Shown one piece after another: positions 36,701-50,200 of a DNA stretch of 64,000 nucleotides. Below the pieces are notes generated by a model that saw only the letters and a program-made list of their open reading frames with translations, made no database searches and had not been told where the DNA came from. Every line of letters starts with the position of its first letter. The first letter of the stretch is position 1. The stretch is from Nematostella vectensis (taxonomy: Eukaryota > Cnidaria > Anthozoa > Actiniaria > Edwardsiidae), in assembly GCF_932526225.1 (NCBI RefSeq), contig NC_064034.1, positions 6,992,001 to 7,056,000 on the forward strand, written 5' to 3'. Both the position numbers and the translations under genes were made by a program.

Positions 36701-38224
36701 ACATCAGACACCAAGAGTGTACATCAGACACCAAGAGTGTACATCAGACACCAAGAGTGTACATCAGACACCAAGAGTGTACATCAGACACCAAGAGTGC
36801 ACATCAGACACTTTGAGTGTACATCAGACACTTTGAGTGTACATTGTACATCAGACACTTTGAGTGTACATCAGACACTTTGAGTGTACATCAGACACCA
36901 AGAGTGTACATCAGACACTTTGAGTGTACATCAGACACCAAGAGTGTACATCAGACACTTTGAGTGTACATCAGACACTTTGAGTGTACATCAGACACTT
37001 TGAGTGTACATCAGACACTTTGAGTGTACATCAAACACCAAGAGTGTACATCAGACACTTTGAGTGTACATCAGACACTTTGAGTGTACATCAGACACTT
37101 TGAGTGTACATCAAACACCAAGAGTGTACATCAGACACTTTGAGTGTACATCAGACACCAAGAGTGTACATCAGACACCAAGAGTGTACATCAGACACTT
37201 TGAGTGTACATCAGACACCAAGAGTGTACATCAGACACTTTGAGTGTACATCAAACACCAAGAGTGTACATCAGACACTTTGAGAATCAAAAAGCCCAAA
37301 CTGTCGCGATCTCGTACCAGAACAATGAATACAATACACCAAAAACTGGAAATCGACTCTGCCAAATTTTCGTCTTTAGTAAGTTCTTCAGTCTGCCCTG
37401 AAAAAGTCTTATTAAAGACGAAAATTTGGCAGAGTCGATTTCCAGTTTTTGGTGTAGTGTATTTCAGACACCTTGAGTGTACATCAGACACCAAGAGTGT
37501 ACATCAGACACTTTGAGTGTACATCAAACACCAAGAGTGTACATCAGACACCAAGAGTGTACATCAAACACCAAGAGTGTACATCAGACACTTTGAGTGT
37601 ACATCAGACACCAAGAGTGTACATCAGACACAAAAAGTGTACATCAGGTACCAAGAGTGTACATCAGACACAAAAAGTGTACATTAGACACCAAGAGTGT
37701 ACATCAGACACAAATAGTGTACATCAGACACCAAGAGTGTACATTAGGCACAAATAGTGTACATCAGACACCAAGAGTGTACATTAGGCACCAAGAGTGT
37801 ACATCAGACACCAAGAGTGTACATCAGACACCAAGAGTGTACATCAGACACCAAGAGTGTACATTAGACACCAAGAGTGTACATCAGACACCAAGAGTGT
37901 ACATTAGGCACCAAGAGTGTACATCAGACACCAAGAGTGTACATCAGACACAAATAGTGTACATCAGACACAAATAGTGTACATCAGACACCAAGAGTGT
38001 GCATCAGACACCAAGAGTGTACATCAGACACCAAGAGTGTACATCAGACACCAAGAGTGTATAATAGACACCAATAATGTACATTTGACACCAATAGTAT
38101 TGTTTTATAACACAAACATATACATGATCTTATTCTAACTGTGTGTTTTGTCTGCTTTAGTTACTCATGGCTGTATCATTGCAAACGTTACTTTGTTTCT
38201 TCCTGATGGACAAGAAGCAATAAG
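33745..38224 (+). CDS. SLMAP: SLMAP exons 1-3: FHA phosphothreonine-binding domain
   Basis: Residues about 1-132. The phosphopeptide-binding loops are all present: GRSV with Arg30, LSRNHA with Ser50/Arg51/Asn52/His53, and [12 protein letters not shown] with Ser70-Ser71-Asn72-Gly73. The domain closes with [10 protein letters not shown] and THGCI, then LFLPDG, as in vertebrate SLMAP. No key residue is lost, so binding to phospho-Thr partners (MST/Hippo kinases in animals) is expected. Introns of 1.6 and 2.5 kb split it; the second is filled by the 20-bp minisatellite. Confidence 0.93.
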
Positions 38225-41200
38225 GTGAAATGTTGGAATTAGATTGGATTTTTATTTATTTACTATGATATTGAGAAAAGGCTCTGACTAGTTTTTTGTT
38301 GTTGTTGTGTAAGTACTAAGAATAAAATCCATTAAAAAAATTATTGGGATAAATTTTTTAACCGAATCTTCCAAGATTGAAATAATACATCAGGTGCAGG
38401 TATCACATAGAAAAGGATAGTATTTAACGATCCTTTAATAAGGAATGACCAACTTTTTTGTTTGGGGGAGGAGATGGGCGTACGCCTCTTGCACCCCTAT
38501 GTTCATGTGCCTGAAGATGTGTTTGTTTTAAGTGAAATCCCCAGCCTTGTAACACGGTTTATGTGTGTTATGCCCAAGCCTTTACTTAATTCCCTTTTGC
38601 CTGATGAGTCAAGCTAATTAAAAAAAATTGGAATGTTTTAGAAGCAGTTCAACTAAGGGATCATCAGTTGTGAGTATTCAAAGTTATGTAGATACATTCA
38701 AGACTGGAATATCCAATAGTGTTGGCCAGATTATAATTATAGAGTCAAAGTAATAATAGACAACAATATTGATAAATCATTGAAAATGTGTACATTAAAC
38801 AAATAGCACCAAAAAGAAAAAAAAATCAAAACGTTAACATAATCAAGGATTGATGCTTCACATAGTTTTCATACAGTATATAAGGTTACATTTATATGGC
38901 TAGTATAATGACTTCATTAATCCAAACTCTTCAATGTCTTTATCTTCAGAGTGCTAGGTATGAATGACTCCATTGATCCAAACTCTTCAATGTCTTTATT
39001 TTCAGAGTGAAGGAGGCCTGCAGGTACAAGAACTATGGCAACTCTCGCAATATTTACAAGTAAGGGTACCCTTGGTCATCAAATATATCCACTGCTATTG
39101 TTAAAAAAACAGGAGACCATGTTGTAAACACTTGGTTAATAGAACACTTAGTGTGGCCAACCACGCACAAGTTAGAGTAAAGAATAATAAATTCAACAAT
39201 TCTAGCCTGTTTTGCACACAATTGGGAGTACAGTGTAATAAACTTTTTTCTGCTGTGTAGTTTCAACCATTCACTGTCTGTTATTCTTAGGATGCATTGT
39301 ACAGAGAAGAAATGCTGGAAACAAAGCTAGCGGCACTACAGAGGCTAATTGGCAACTCCCAGATTATTCTGGATGAAAATGCACAGGTAAACAGTGGCAG
39401 GCAGGGTGGGGGGGAATGGAAGGTTTGGTGAGAGGGGGAAGGGGTGAGGTTATGATATTCAAATTGATAGTTTGTGTTTTTTTACTTTTTTTTTTTTACT
39501 TGTTTTTTGTGTATTTACTAATTTTGTATTTTTTTCTTTGTATTTATTTATTTATTTGATTTTGACCTAATTAAGAGAAATACAGGACAAAGGCTGGAAA
39601 GCTGCTACAGCATAGCCAAACTTGGTATTCCCCCAACGAACTGAATATATAGTAAAAAAAACTTATTTTATATTAGAAATTTGCTCAAGAAGACAAGCTT
39701 CTCTCTAGATTGGAGACTTTAGAAAGTCAAGTAGAAGCACTTACTAGGGTAAGGGATTAAATATAGCTCATTCATGTATAACTGCAAGCTCTCATTGTAT
39801 TTTACCTCCACATTTGCAATAGTTGATAATTATTAGTGTTTAAACAGTATGTGATTTGATTTGGTATTTGATTTGTGCAGAATTTAAGTGAGGAAGACAT
39901 CAAAAGGCAGTTACTCAACCTACAAGAAGACAGACATACATATGAGATGAGGGCAAAGGTTAGAATGATTAACCAACTCTTATTTCTATTTATAGTAGAG
40001 GTTGCTCATGTACAGTATTTGTTTCTGTTGGTTGCTTTCTCATGGCAGCAATTTACCTCTATTTTTCCCCTCCTATGTGAAGTTGCTTTGTATTTTTTAT
40101 ACCTCATAATTAACTGGAAAGGCCATATTAGGTTTCATTTGTTAGATGAAGCATTATAATATAAGTACATAAAGGCAAAAAAAGCTTTATTTAATCTAAC
40201 TTCAAAGAAGAGAGAAACTGAAATTTGTTTTTAACAGGAATCCTTGAAGCGAATCTTGCAAGAGAAACTTGAAGCTGTGCAGAAACTAGCAGAAGCAGAG
40301 GTGATATTTTATGCATTAGCTATCAACTTATATATTGTAATGTAATTGTGCTCTGGGCTCCTATTAATAGCAGGTTGCCTTTTAGACATCTGTTAGAACT
40401 ACCCTGACCCTCAGAAACGTTAGGGTTTTCTCACTATAAATCCCAACCTCTATTCTCCCATCAGACATGTGTAATAAGGTTTTAATGCTTATGTATCGCA
40501 TTTGATGATGTTCAATCTTCTCTATACTAGTTATTTTGGTTAATCAAAGTGGTCTTATTGATAAATGTTTTATATTAACTAATGCTCATTTAAGTGCCCA
40601 GCTTCAAATAAGTGTGATTTGAATACTATGTTATTTTGACATATTTTGGATGCACAGATTGTGATTATGAGTGTGAGTTTTTTATGTATTTTAGCGCACC
40701 TGTAGTAATACAGAAGATGAATGTCTTCACTTCAAGAGTTTGTATGAGAGGTCCCAAGAGGAAATGAGGGATCTTAGTAACAGGCATTCTGAGGTAAGGG
40801 CAGGAAAAATGGGGGAGGAGGGGAGGGGGGGTGACAGAGTTTGTATTAGAGGTCCTAAGAGGAGGTTAGGCATTATGAGGCAAGGCGGAGGGGGGGATGA
40901 CAGAGTTTGTATTAGAGGTCCTAAGAGGAGGTTAGGCATTATGAGGCAAGGGGGGGAAGGATGACAAAGTTTGTATTAGAGGTCCTAAGAGGAGGTTAGG
41001 CATTATGAGGCAAGGGGAGGGGGGGGATGACAGAGTTTGTATTAGAGGTCCTAAGAGGAGGTTAGGCATTATGAAGCAAGGGGGGGTGACAGAGTTTGTA
41101 TTAGAGGTCCTAAGAGGAGGTTAGGCATTATGAGGCAAGGGGGAGGGGGGGGGGGGGGGTGACAGAGTTTGTATTAGAGGTCCTAAGAGGAGGTTATGCA

Positions 41201-44200
41201 TTATGAGGCAAGGGGAGGGGGGATGACAGAGTTTGTATTAGAGGTCCTAAGAGGAGGTTAGGCATTATGAGGCAAGGGGGGGATGACAGAGTTTGTATTA
41301 GAGGTCCTAAGAGGAGGTTAGGCATTATGAGGCAAGGGGGAGGGGGGGATGACAGAGTTTGTATTAGAGGTCCTAAGAGAAGGCTATGCATTATGAGGCA
41401 AGGGGGAGGGGGGATGACAGAGTTTGTATTAGAGGTCCTAAGAGGAGGTTAGGCATTATGAGGCAAGGGGGGGAAGGATGACAGAGTTTGTATTAGAGGT
41501 CCTAAGAGGAGGTTAGGCATTATGAGGCAAGGGGAGGGGGGGGATGACAGAGTTTGTATTAGAGGTCCTAAGAGGAGGTTAGGCATTATGAAGCAAGGGG
41601 GGGGTGACAGAGTTTGTATTAGAGGTCCTAAGAGGAGGTTATGCATTATGAGGCAAGGGGAGGGGGGATGACAGAGTTTGTATTAGAGGTCCTAAGAGGA
41701 GGTTAGGCATTATGAGGCAAGGGGGGGGGGGAGCATTATTCCAAAATAAAGGGGTAGTGGGGTTTCATTCCAACGTAAGGGGGTAGTGGTTTAGTGGGGT
41801 TGAGGGGCATTCTAATATATGATGGATTAGAGGAAGAGGGTAGAGTTTCTTCAAAGTGAGACACACTATCTGGCACTAATAGTCATGGATGTGATTCATA
41901 TACCATATTAGCAATTCAGTAACCAGCATCCATCTGTTGTTTTACCCGATCACAATCAACTTTTATTCTCCTTGGACAATATAGTATCCATGGATTGAAT
42001 TCCTATTTTTGAACACTCTTTTTCAGCATTGACTTTCTCAGCCATATAATAATATACAATAGCTATGTAATTGTAAAATAATCAAATCAATGATTCAGTA
42101 GTAAAGAGGGTAACTAAAGTCTGATCTTATTTTAGAGGTTAAAGGAGATGAAAACATTACAACAACAGGTTGAAGAGGCAGAGAGCCGTCATGCAGCAGC
42201 TGATGAGAAGGTGGGTGGAAGTCAGTAGAGGTGTGGTGTGGTAGAGCCGTCATCCAACAGCTGATGAGTAGGTTGGTGGTAGTCAGACAGTAGAGGGGTG
42301 GTAGAGAGCCGTCATGCAGCAGCTGATGAGAAGGTGGGTGGAAGTCAGACAGTAGAGGGGGGGGGGGGTAGAGCCATCATGTGACAGCTGATGAGAAGGT
42401 GGGTGGTAGTTGGACAGTACAGACGGTAGAGGTGTGGTAGAGAGCTGTCATCCCATACCTCATGAGAAGGTCGGTGGTAGTCAGACAGTAGAGGTGTGGT
42501 AGAGAGCTGTCATCCCATACCTCATGAGAAGGTCGGTGGAAGTCAGACAGTAGAGGGGGGGGTAGAGCCATCATGTGACAGCTGATGAGAAGGTGGGTGG
42601 TAGTCAGACAGTACAGACAGTAGAGGTGTGGTAGAGAGCCGTCATGCAACAGCCGATGAGAAGGTGGGTGGTAGTCAGACAGTAGAGGTGTGGCAGAGAG
42701 CTGTCATCCCATACCTCATGAGAAGGTCCGTGGTAATCAGACAGTAGAGGGGTGGTAGAGCCGTCATGTGACAGCTGATGAGAAGCAGGGTGGTAGTCAG
42801 ACAGTAGAGGTGTAGTAGAGAGCCGTCATGCAACAGCCGATGAGAAGGTGGGTGGTAGTCAGACAGTAGAGGTGTGGTAGAGAGTTTTCATGCGACAGCT
42901 GGTGAGAAGCAGGGTGGTAGTCAGACAGTAGAGGTGTGGTAGAGAGCTGTCATCCCATACCTCTAGAAGGTTGGTGGTAGTCAGACAGTAAAGGTGTGGT
43001 AGAGCTGTCATGCAACAGCTGATGAGAAGCTGGGTGGTAGTCAGACAGTAGAGGTGTGGTAGAGCTGTCATGCAACAGCTGATGAGAAGCTGGGTGGTAA
43101 TGGTAGATGTAGATGGGGGTACAGCTGAAAAGAAGGTGGGCGGTAGTAGCACAGACGGTAGAGAAGCTGATGAGTAGATGGGTGGTAATAGCAGGGAGGG
43201 CTTAAATGCATTGTGGATGTTGTACCATTTTCTCTGTGTTAGTACTGTGTAACTGAAGAAATGTCAAAATCATAACACTCTGTAGCCACTATCAACATAA
43301 CAGCAAATGGAAGTTGAAGGCTGATTTGAAAGAGGTGTATAACACAATGTCAAGGATGAAACAGCAAAGCAAAAAAAAAAAACATTACTTTATTTTTCAA
43401 GCATCTATTTGATTACATATTTCAATTGACATATACACATGTTGTTGTTTGTTATAGAACTGGGATGAAATCATTGCTTTCTACATCAGTAATGTTAGTT
43501 TGTTTATCATTTTATTATTATTTCTAAAATAATAATAAAAGTAATCAAGAATAAGTAATGATGTAAACAGCAATCTAAATTTCAAAGGTCACTTAGATAA
43601 TATTCTACAGATTTAGCCACCAGAGCTTGTCTTTTTGAGTGAAAGATGAGATGGTCTTTATGCTGTTCGGATTAGGCCATCTGCTATGTCATTGCATCAA
43701 CATCATATGTACCATCAGCACCATCTTCATCAATGACCACCCATCTTTTGCTATGCAACCATCCTCATCCCTGACCCACAGCTGAAGCTAGCAGGGCGAT
43801 GCGTGAAAAAAATGGTATCTTCTTGCACCTATTCCGCTTGCAAATAAAAGAAAATTGAGGGTTCCCCCTTCTCCCTTGACTGAATTTTCTAGCTACAGAA
43901 GAGTCATGCCTCCACTGTCTGCTGTGCATTCATATCACATCACATCTGCAACCATCTGCCATCACCTGTAGCACTAATCTATGGAAATACTAATATCATG
44001 GCCACTTTTGCTAATCCACAGCACTTTATTATTCAAAGTACATATATCTAAGTAAATTTTAATGTAACGGTAAATGCATTATATTAAAGATAATGTTATT
44101 TTTTGTAATTGATATAATGACTGATCTTTATTATTTTTACTTTTGCACAAATTTATTTACATGTTTAACAAGCTGCACTAAACACAACTAAGGCCACCCG

Positions 44201-47200
44201 TTCTAACCTTCCATCTAACACCACCTCATCTTCACCACAGGCATCTCAGGAGAGAAGTGACATTGAAAGCAGGCTTGAGGATGCACGCTGTCAGGAGGCC
44301 ATGCTTGCAGCAAGGGTAAGGTGTCATGTTTAAAAGTGTAGTTGCCATGGTGATATGATGCTTGTGGCAAGTTTAAGGTGTCATGTTTCAAAGTGTAGTT
44401 GCCATGGTGATATGGTGCTTGTGGCAAGTTTAAGGTGTCATGTTTCAAAGTGTAGTTCAATGGTGATATAGTGCTTGCGGCAAGGGTAAGGTGTCATATC
44501 TCAAGTTTAGTTGCCATGGTGATATGGTGCCTGTGGCAAGTTTAAGGTGTCATGTTTCAAGGTGTAGTTGCCATGGTGATATAGTGCTTGCGGCAAGGGT
44601 AAGGTGTCATGTTTCAAAAAGTAGTTGTCATGGTGATATGGTGCTTGCGGAAAGGGTAAGGTGTCATATCTCAAGTTTAGTTGCCATGGTGATATGGTGC
44701 TTGCGGAAAGGTAAGGTGGTGTCATAACTGAGAATGTGTTTGCCATGGTGATATGATGCTTGGGGCAAGGTGCCATGTTTCAAAGTGTAGTTGCCATGGT
44801 AATACGGTGCTTATGCAAGGGTGATGTGGTAGTCAGAATGTGGTTGCCATGGTGATATGGTTTGCTGCAAGGTTAAGGTGGTGACATGATGATGTTTATG
44901 ACATAGCAGATGTTTAAAAAAACCGTCATAAATACCTGACATTTTACGCAATGTTATTTACCAGCTTGGAGGTCCGTTTTGTTAGGCGTTACCTGGGAGA
45001 CGTCTGTCAGGGTATTTCATTGTACGGAAGGACCCTGGTATAAGGGCACTGAGTGAGCGCAGACAAAGAAAACTCATTCGTAATTAGTTTGCGCGCACTT
45101 ACGGTCCGGTATCGGGCCCCAATCGTAGAACAGCACGATAGCCTATCGGGCGCCAATCGTAGAACAGCACGATAGCCTATCGGGCCCCAATCGTAGAACA
45201 GCACGATAGCCTATCGGGCGCCAATCGTAGAACAGCACGATAGCCTATCGGGCGCCAATCGTAGAACAGCACGATAGCCTATCGGGCGCCAATCGTAGAA
45301 CAGCACGATAGCCTATCGGGCGCCAATCGTAGAACAGCACGATAGCCTATCGGGCCCCAATCGTAGAACAGCACGATAGCCTATCGGGCCCCAATCGTAG
45401 AACAGCACGATAGCCTATCGGGCGCCAATCGTAGAACAGCACGATAGCCTATCGGGCGCCAATCGTAGAACAGCACGATAGCCTATCGGGCGCCAATCGT
45501 ATAACAGCACCATAGCCTATCGGGCGCCAATCGTAGAACAGCACGATAGCCTATCGGGCCCCAATCGTAGAACAGCACGATAGCCTATCGGGCGCCAATC
45601 GTAGAACAGCACGATAGCCTATCGGGCGCCAATCGTAGAACAGCACGATAGCCTATCGGGCGCCAATCGTAGAACAGCACGATAGCCTATCGGGCGCCAA
45701 TCGTAGAACAGCACGATAGCCTATCGGGCCCCAATCGTAGAACAGCACGATAGCCTATCGGGCGCCAATCGTAGAACAGCACGATAGCCTATTGGGCGCC
45801 AATCGTAGAACAGCACGATAGCCTATCGGGCGCCAATCGTAGAACAGCACGATAGCCTATCGGGCGCCAATCGTAGAACAGCACGATAGCCTATTGGGCG
45901 CCAATCGTAGAACAGCACGATAGCCTATCGGGCGCCAATCGTAGAATAGCACGATAGCCTATTGGAGCCGCGCAATTTCATAGATGCTGATACTTAGTAG
46001 GAATCACTTTTACTGTGTTGAATAAAGAACGAGACATGACTGAACTTCTTCATGATTTCGTGATATAAAGTAACACTCACGTATCGTTATAATCCCTATG
46101 ATTATACCTTAACAATAATTTCTTGCAAGTTTTTTTTTAATTCTTAGACTTACGTGGTTTAACAGAATTCATAAAGGGGATGTAGTGAAAAGAAATGTAT
46201 TAGTAGTAGTTTGATTTATCATTCAAAATGTATTTTTGTTGGCGTTGCCCTATATGCGCGCACTATAAATTAGACAACGCCGGCCCAGTACTATTTCGAA
46301 TCTGGAGTGTCGCAGTGTTGAGCAAATGAGTAGAAATAGGCTTTGCCTCACTGGCGCTATCTCTGAGTACTGCCGCAAGCTGACGGTTCGCTGTGTCTGA
46401 ACGTTTTCGCTTAGCTGACGATGTAGCTCTTGCGCGCGCTAATGACGACACAATCCGCTTCTGAATTCCCGAATGGTATGCATTAAATCCATCAGACGAG
46501 ATCAAGTTGAATAGTCGGGAGAAAGAAATTTACTAACCGAACAAAATATTTAAGTGATTTCTACCCAATTTACAAGTAAGAATCTAATCTTATCTAAAAA
46601 GCTTGTCCCAATGAGCAAAGAAACATTATATCAGTGATATTCGATTTGTGGCCGTCGTCAAAGACTCGTAGCTTAATAAATTTATTAAGTCGTACAACAT
46701 ATCTAAACTTGATTCAGTAAACGAGTACATCTAACATTAATACACTCAGGGATAAAAGAGTCGTGTATAATGATTCATAATGCTATTGTGCAGATATGTA
46801 GTGATAGTAGACTATGTCTAGCGCGACTTTCCCACTTTCAGAAAGGTTAGCATCATGAACTACTTAATGTCTTTTCCTTTTTCGTGCATTTTAACGTGTG
46901 TTTATTATCGTGCAGGCTGAATCTTAACAAGCCGAATGTAATTTTACCAAGCAACAACTCTATGTCTTTTCCTTTTTCGTGCATTTTAACGTGTGTTTAT
47001 TATCGTGCAGGCTGAATCTTTACAAGCCGAATGTGATTTTACCAAGCAACAACTCTCCGCTATGAAAGGTCGGTAGCAGCCGCCCTGCTTCCTTGTTTTG
47101 TCTTCTTTTAGACTGAACCTTACAGACGAAAACAGTATCTCTGCTATATTTTTTGCAGAATAATGTTGGAGCCATATTGATGTTTTTCTTTTTATCAGCC

Positions 47201-50200
47201 CATTTGGCCAAGACAAGGGAACACGCCACGAACCCAGCAAAAAGTCAGTCGGACACAACTATGTTAAACAACACAGGTGAGATGGGTCGGACACAACTAT
47301 GTTAAACAACACAGGTGAGATGGGTCGGACACAAGTATGTTAAACAACACAGGTGAGATGGGTCGGACACAACTATATTAAACAACACAGGTGAGATGGG
47401 TCGGACACAACTATTTTAAACAATACAGGTGAGATGGGTCGGAAACAAGAATGTTAAACAACACAGGTGAGATGGGTCGGAAACAACTTTGTTAAACAAC
47501 ACAGGTGAGATGGGTCGGACACAACTATGTTAAACAACACAGGTGAGATGGGTCGGAAACAACTATGTTAAACAACACAGGTGAGATGGGTCGGACACAA
47601 CTATGTTAAACAACACAGGTGAGATGGGTCGGACACAACTATATTAAACAACACAGGTGAGATGGGTCGGACACAACTATGTTAAACAACACAGGTGAGA
47701 TGGGTCGGACACAACTATGTTAAACAACACAGGTGAGATGGGTCGGACACAACTATATTAAACAACACAGGTGAGATGGGTCGGACACAACTATTTTAAA
47801 CAATACAGGTGAGATGGGTCGGAAACAAGAATGTTAAACAACACAGGTGAGATGGGTCGGACACAACTATGTTAAACAACACAGGTGAGATGGGTCAGAA
47901 ACAACTATGTTAAACAACACAGGTGAGATGGGTCGGACACAACTATGTTAAACAACACAGGTGAGGTGGGTCGTAAACAACTATATTAAACAACACAGGT
48001 GAGATGGGTCGGACACAACAATGTTATACAACACAGGTGAGATGGGTCGGACACAACTATGTTAAACAACACAGGTGAGATGGGTCGGACACAAGTATGT
48101 TAAACAACACAGGTGAGCCACAACTATTTAAACAACACAGGTGAGATGGGTCGGAAACAACTATGTTAAACAACACAGGTGAGATGGGTCGGAAACAACT
48201 ATGTTAAACAGCACATGTGAGATTGAGTTAGACATAACGGTATCAAGGAACACTGGGATGGGTCAGACACAACTATATTAAACAGTACAAGTGGGACGTG
48301 TTCCCATACGAGCTAGCACTCCAATGTTGTTAATTAGAAGCCACGTGATCGGTAAGGGTCATTGCCGCTCGCCGTTCTTTGTGCACTCGGTGACAGCTCG
48401 GTTAAGACTCAGTAAAGTCTTGATAAAGTATCGGTGAAATCTCGATTAATTCTCGACAGAAGTACAATTATTGTATTGTATTATACTAGAAAACGAGTGA
48501 TATTGAAATTGTGATGATATTTTAAATCGTTTCGTTTTGTTTTTGTTTTTGTTTTCACACCGAGTCGCTTTGATCGCCATCTTTCGTGCCCTTTTTTTAT
48601 TCAAAACTGGTGTAGTTTGGGAAATGAACTTCATGCACCGATATGTTAAAGAAGAAATAAAAATATTGGTTACTCCGTAGCTCGAACATCAAAATGCACG
48701 ATTAATAATTATTAGAGCACTTTATGTAGGAATTGTGATTGGTCCATTGCTTTTCCCTATTCAAAATTCAGACAATTCATGGCAGTTTGCCATCCGCTTA
48801 CTCTGTTTTCTTTCCCCTGTCGAGAAGCAGACTTTAAGCAGCACTTGTTTGGCTGCTCAAATGTATTATTAAGAATCGCTGTATTTTAACCTCGTCGAAT
48901 AGCAGACTTGTTTGGCGGCCAAAATGGATTTTTCAGACTCGCTGATTTTTTACACTGAGAGCTGGACCATTCCATCTCCTAAAAACCAGACGTTTTGGTT
49001 CATATTTTTAACAGGTATTTTTTTTCTTTTTTGTTAAATCGTCTACAAGTTCGCCTTGCTTCCATCTGTTAACATTTTATGAGAGCTGAAATCTTGCATT
49101 AGAATCTTTGTTATTTCAATTAGAGCATCAGTTTAACATGTGCATGGGTCAAAAAGCACATATTTACGCTTCCGTTTTTGTGTCTAATGAGCTCTTATAT
49201 TATCGTCTAGTAACATGGTTTGTGTCAGGCTATGTTCGATATATGTCGCAGTTACCAATTCTGGCATTCATTGTGGTCCTTCACCGCAATCATTTAGTGG
49301 TTTTGCAAGCCATCAGTTCTTACACCGAGAAAAGACTTGTCACTTCGTACTTTAGAACTCCAATCAGCCACAAGAAATGACGGTATCTTGTTCATCACCA
49401 TTGTATGATATTCTTTAATTTATAAACGAGAAAAAAGACGGGTTCTGTCCTTAAACATGTTGCGACTTTCATATTCCTCTAGATTTTTTGTGAGGAATAA
49501 CGATCTAGAATAACGATCAGCATAAAACTTGTATCAAGACATTAGCGCAGTTATGACCTTATTACGGCAGTGGATCGGATGTGTATATTATATGTATTAG
49601 CGCAGGTATAACCTAATTACGGCAGTGGATTAGCGGTACGGTATCTGCAGGTCATAGCAGGTACTCTGCTATTACTGTGTTCAAAACTTTGAAAATGAAA
49701 AACGCACAACTTCCTTTAGTTTCATTCCTATCGTTGGTAAACATTAACAGTTAAGTAAAAAAAAAAAATATTTTAGGGTTGATAATGGTGATGTCTTATA
49801 TAGTCTGGGGATTTGCTACAAGTGCGGTTTTTTTGTAGGTGCCGTTGTGTTGTTTATTTTGACTTCACCACGAGGGAGTATTTTTATTCCATTTTCGAAG
49901 CCTTGCTAGGCGCAATAACAAGACAAGTGCAGCAATTCCGGACATTTCTTAAAATAACAACTCCCTTGATGTTATTCGCGATCGCAGGACACCGGTCACA
50001 CTTTCTTAATGGTGCGATAAAACAAATGTTCGAGAGTTGTAATGATGTTCGACTCGGGCGCCAAGGGAGTTACTCATTAGAATTCCTTTTTTTCTCTGAG
50101 CTCAGTATAAGTTCTTTTTTTCCTACTTTTTTCTAACCGTGTTTTTCTGCCATTCAGATGGGGATGAAGTCCGTGAGGTCTCGTCTGACATCTCTGCCGT

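Noticed and set aside
36137-38138. Many ORFs of 65-126 codons repeating [19 protein letters not shown]
   Set aside because: Three copies of the 20-bp minisatellite make 20 codons, so all frames look alike; intronic.
45095-45965. CRISPR-like array of 34-bp repeats
   Set aside because: Copies abut directly with no unique spacers, and the region is a eukaryotic intron.
46263-46505. 80-codon minus-strand ORF in SLMAP intron 12
   Set aside because: No domain recognised and no splice context; could be a decayed mobile-element fragment but nothing supports it.
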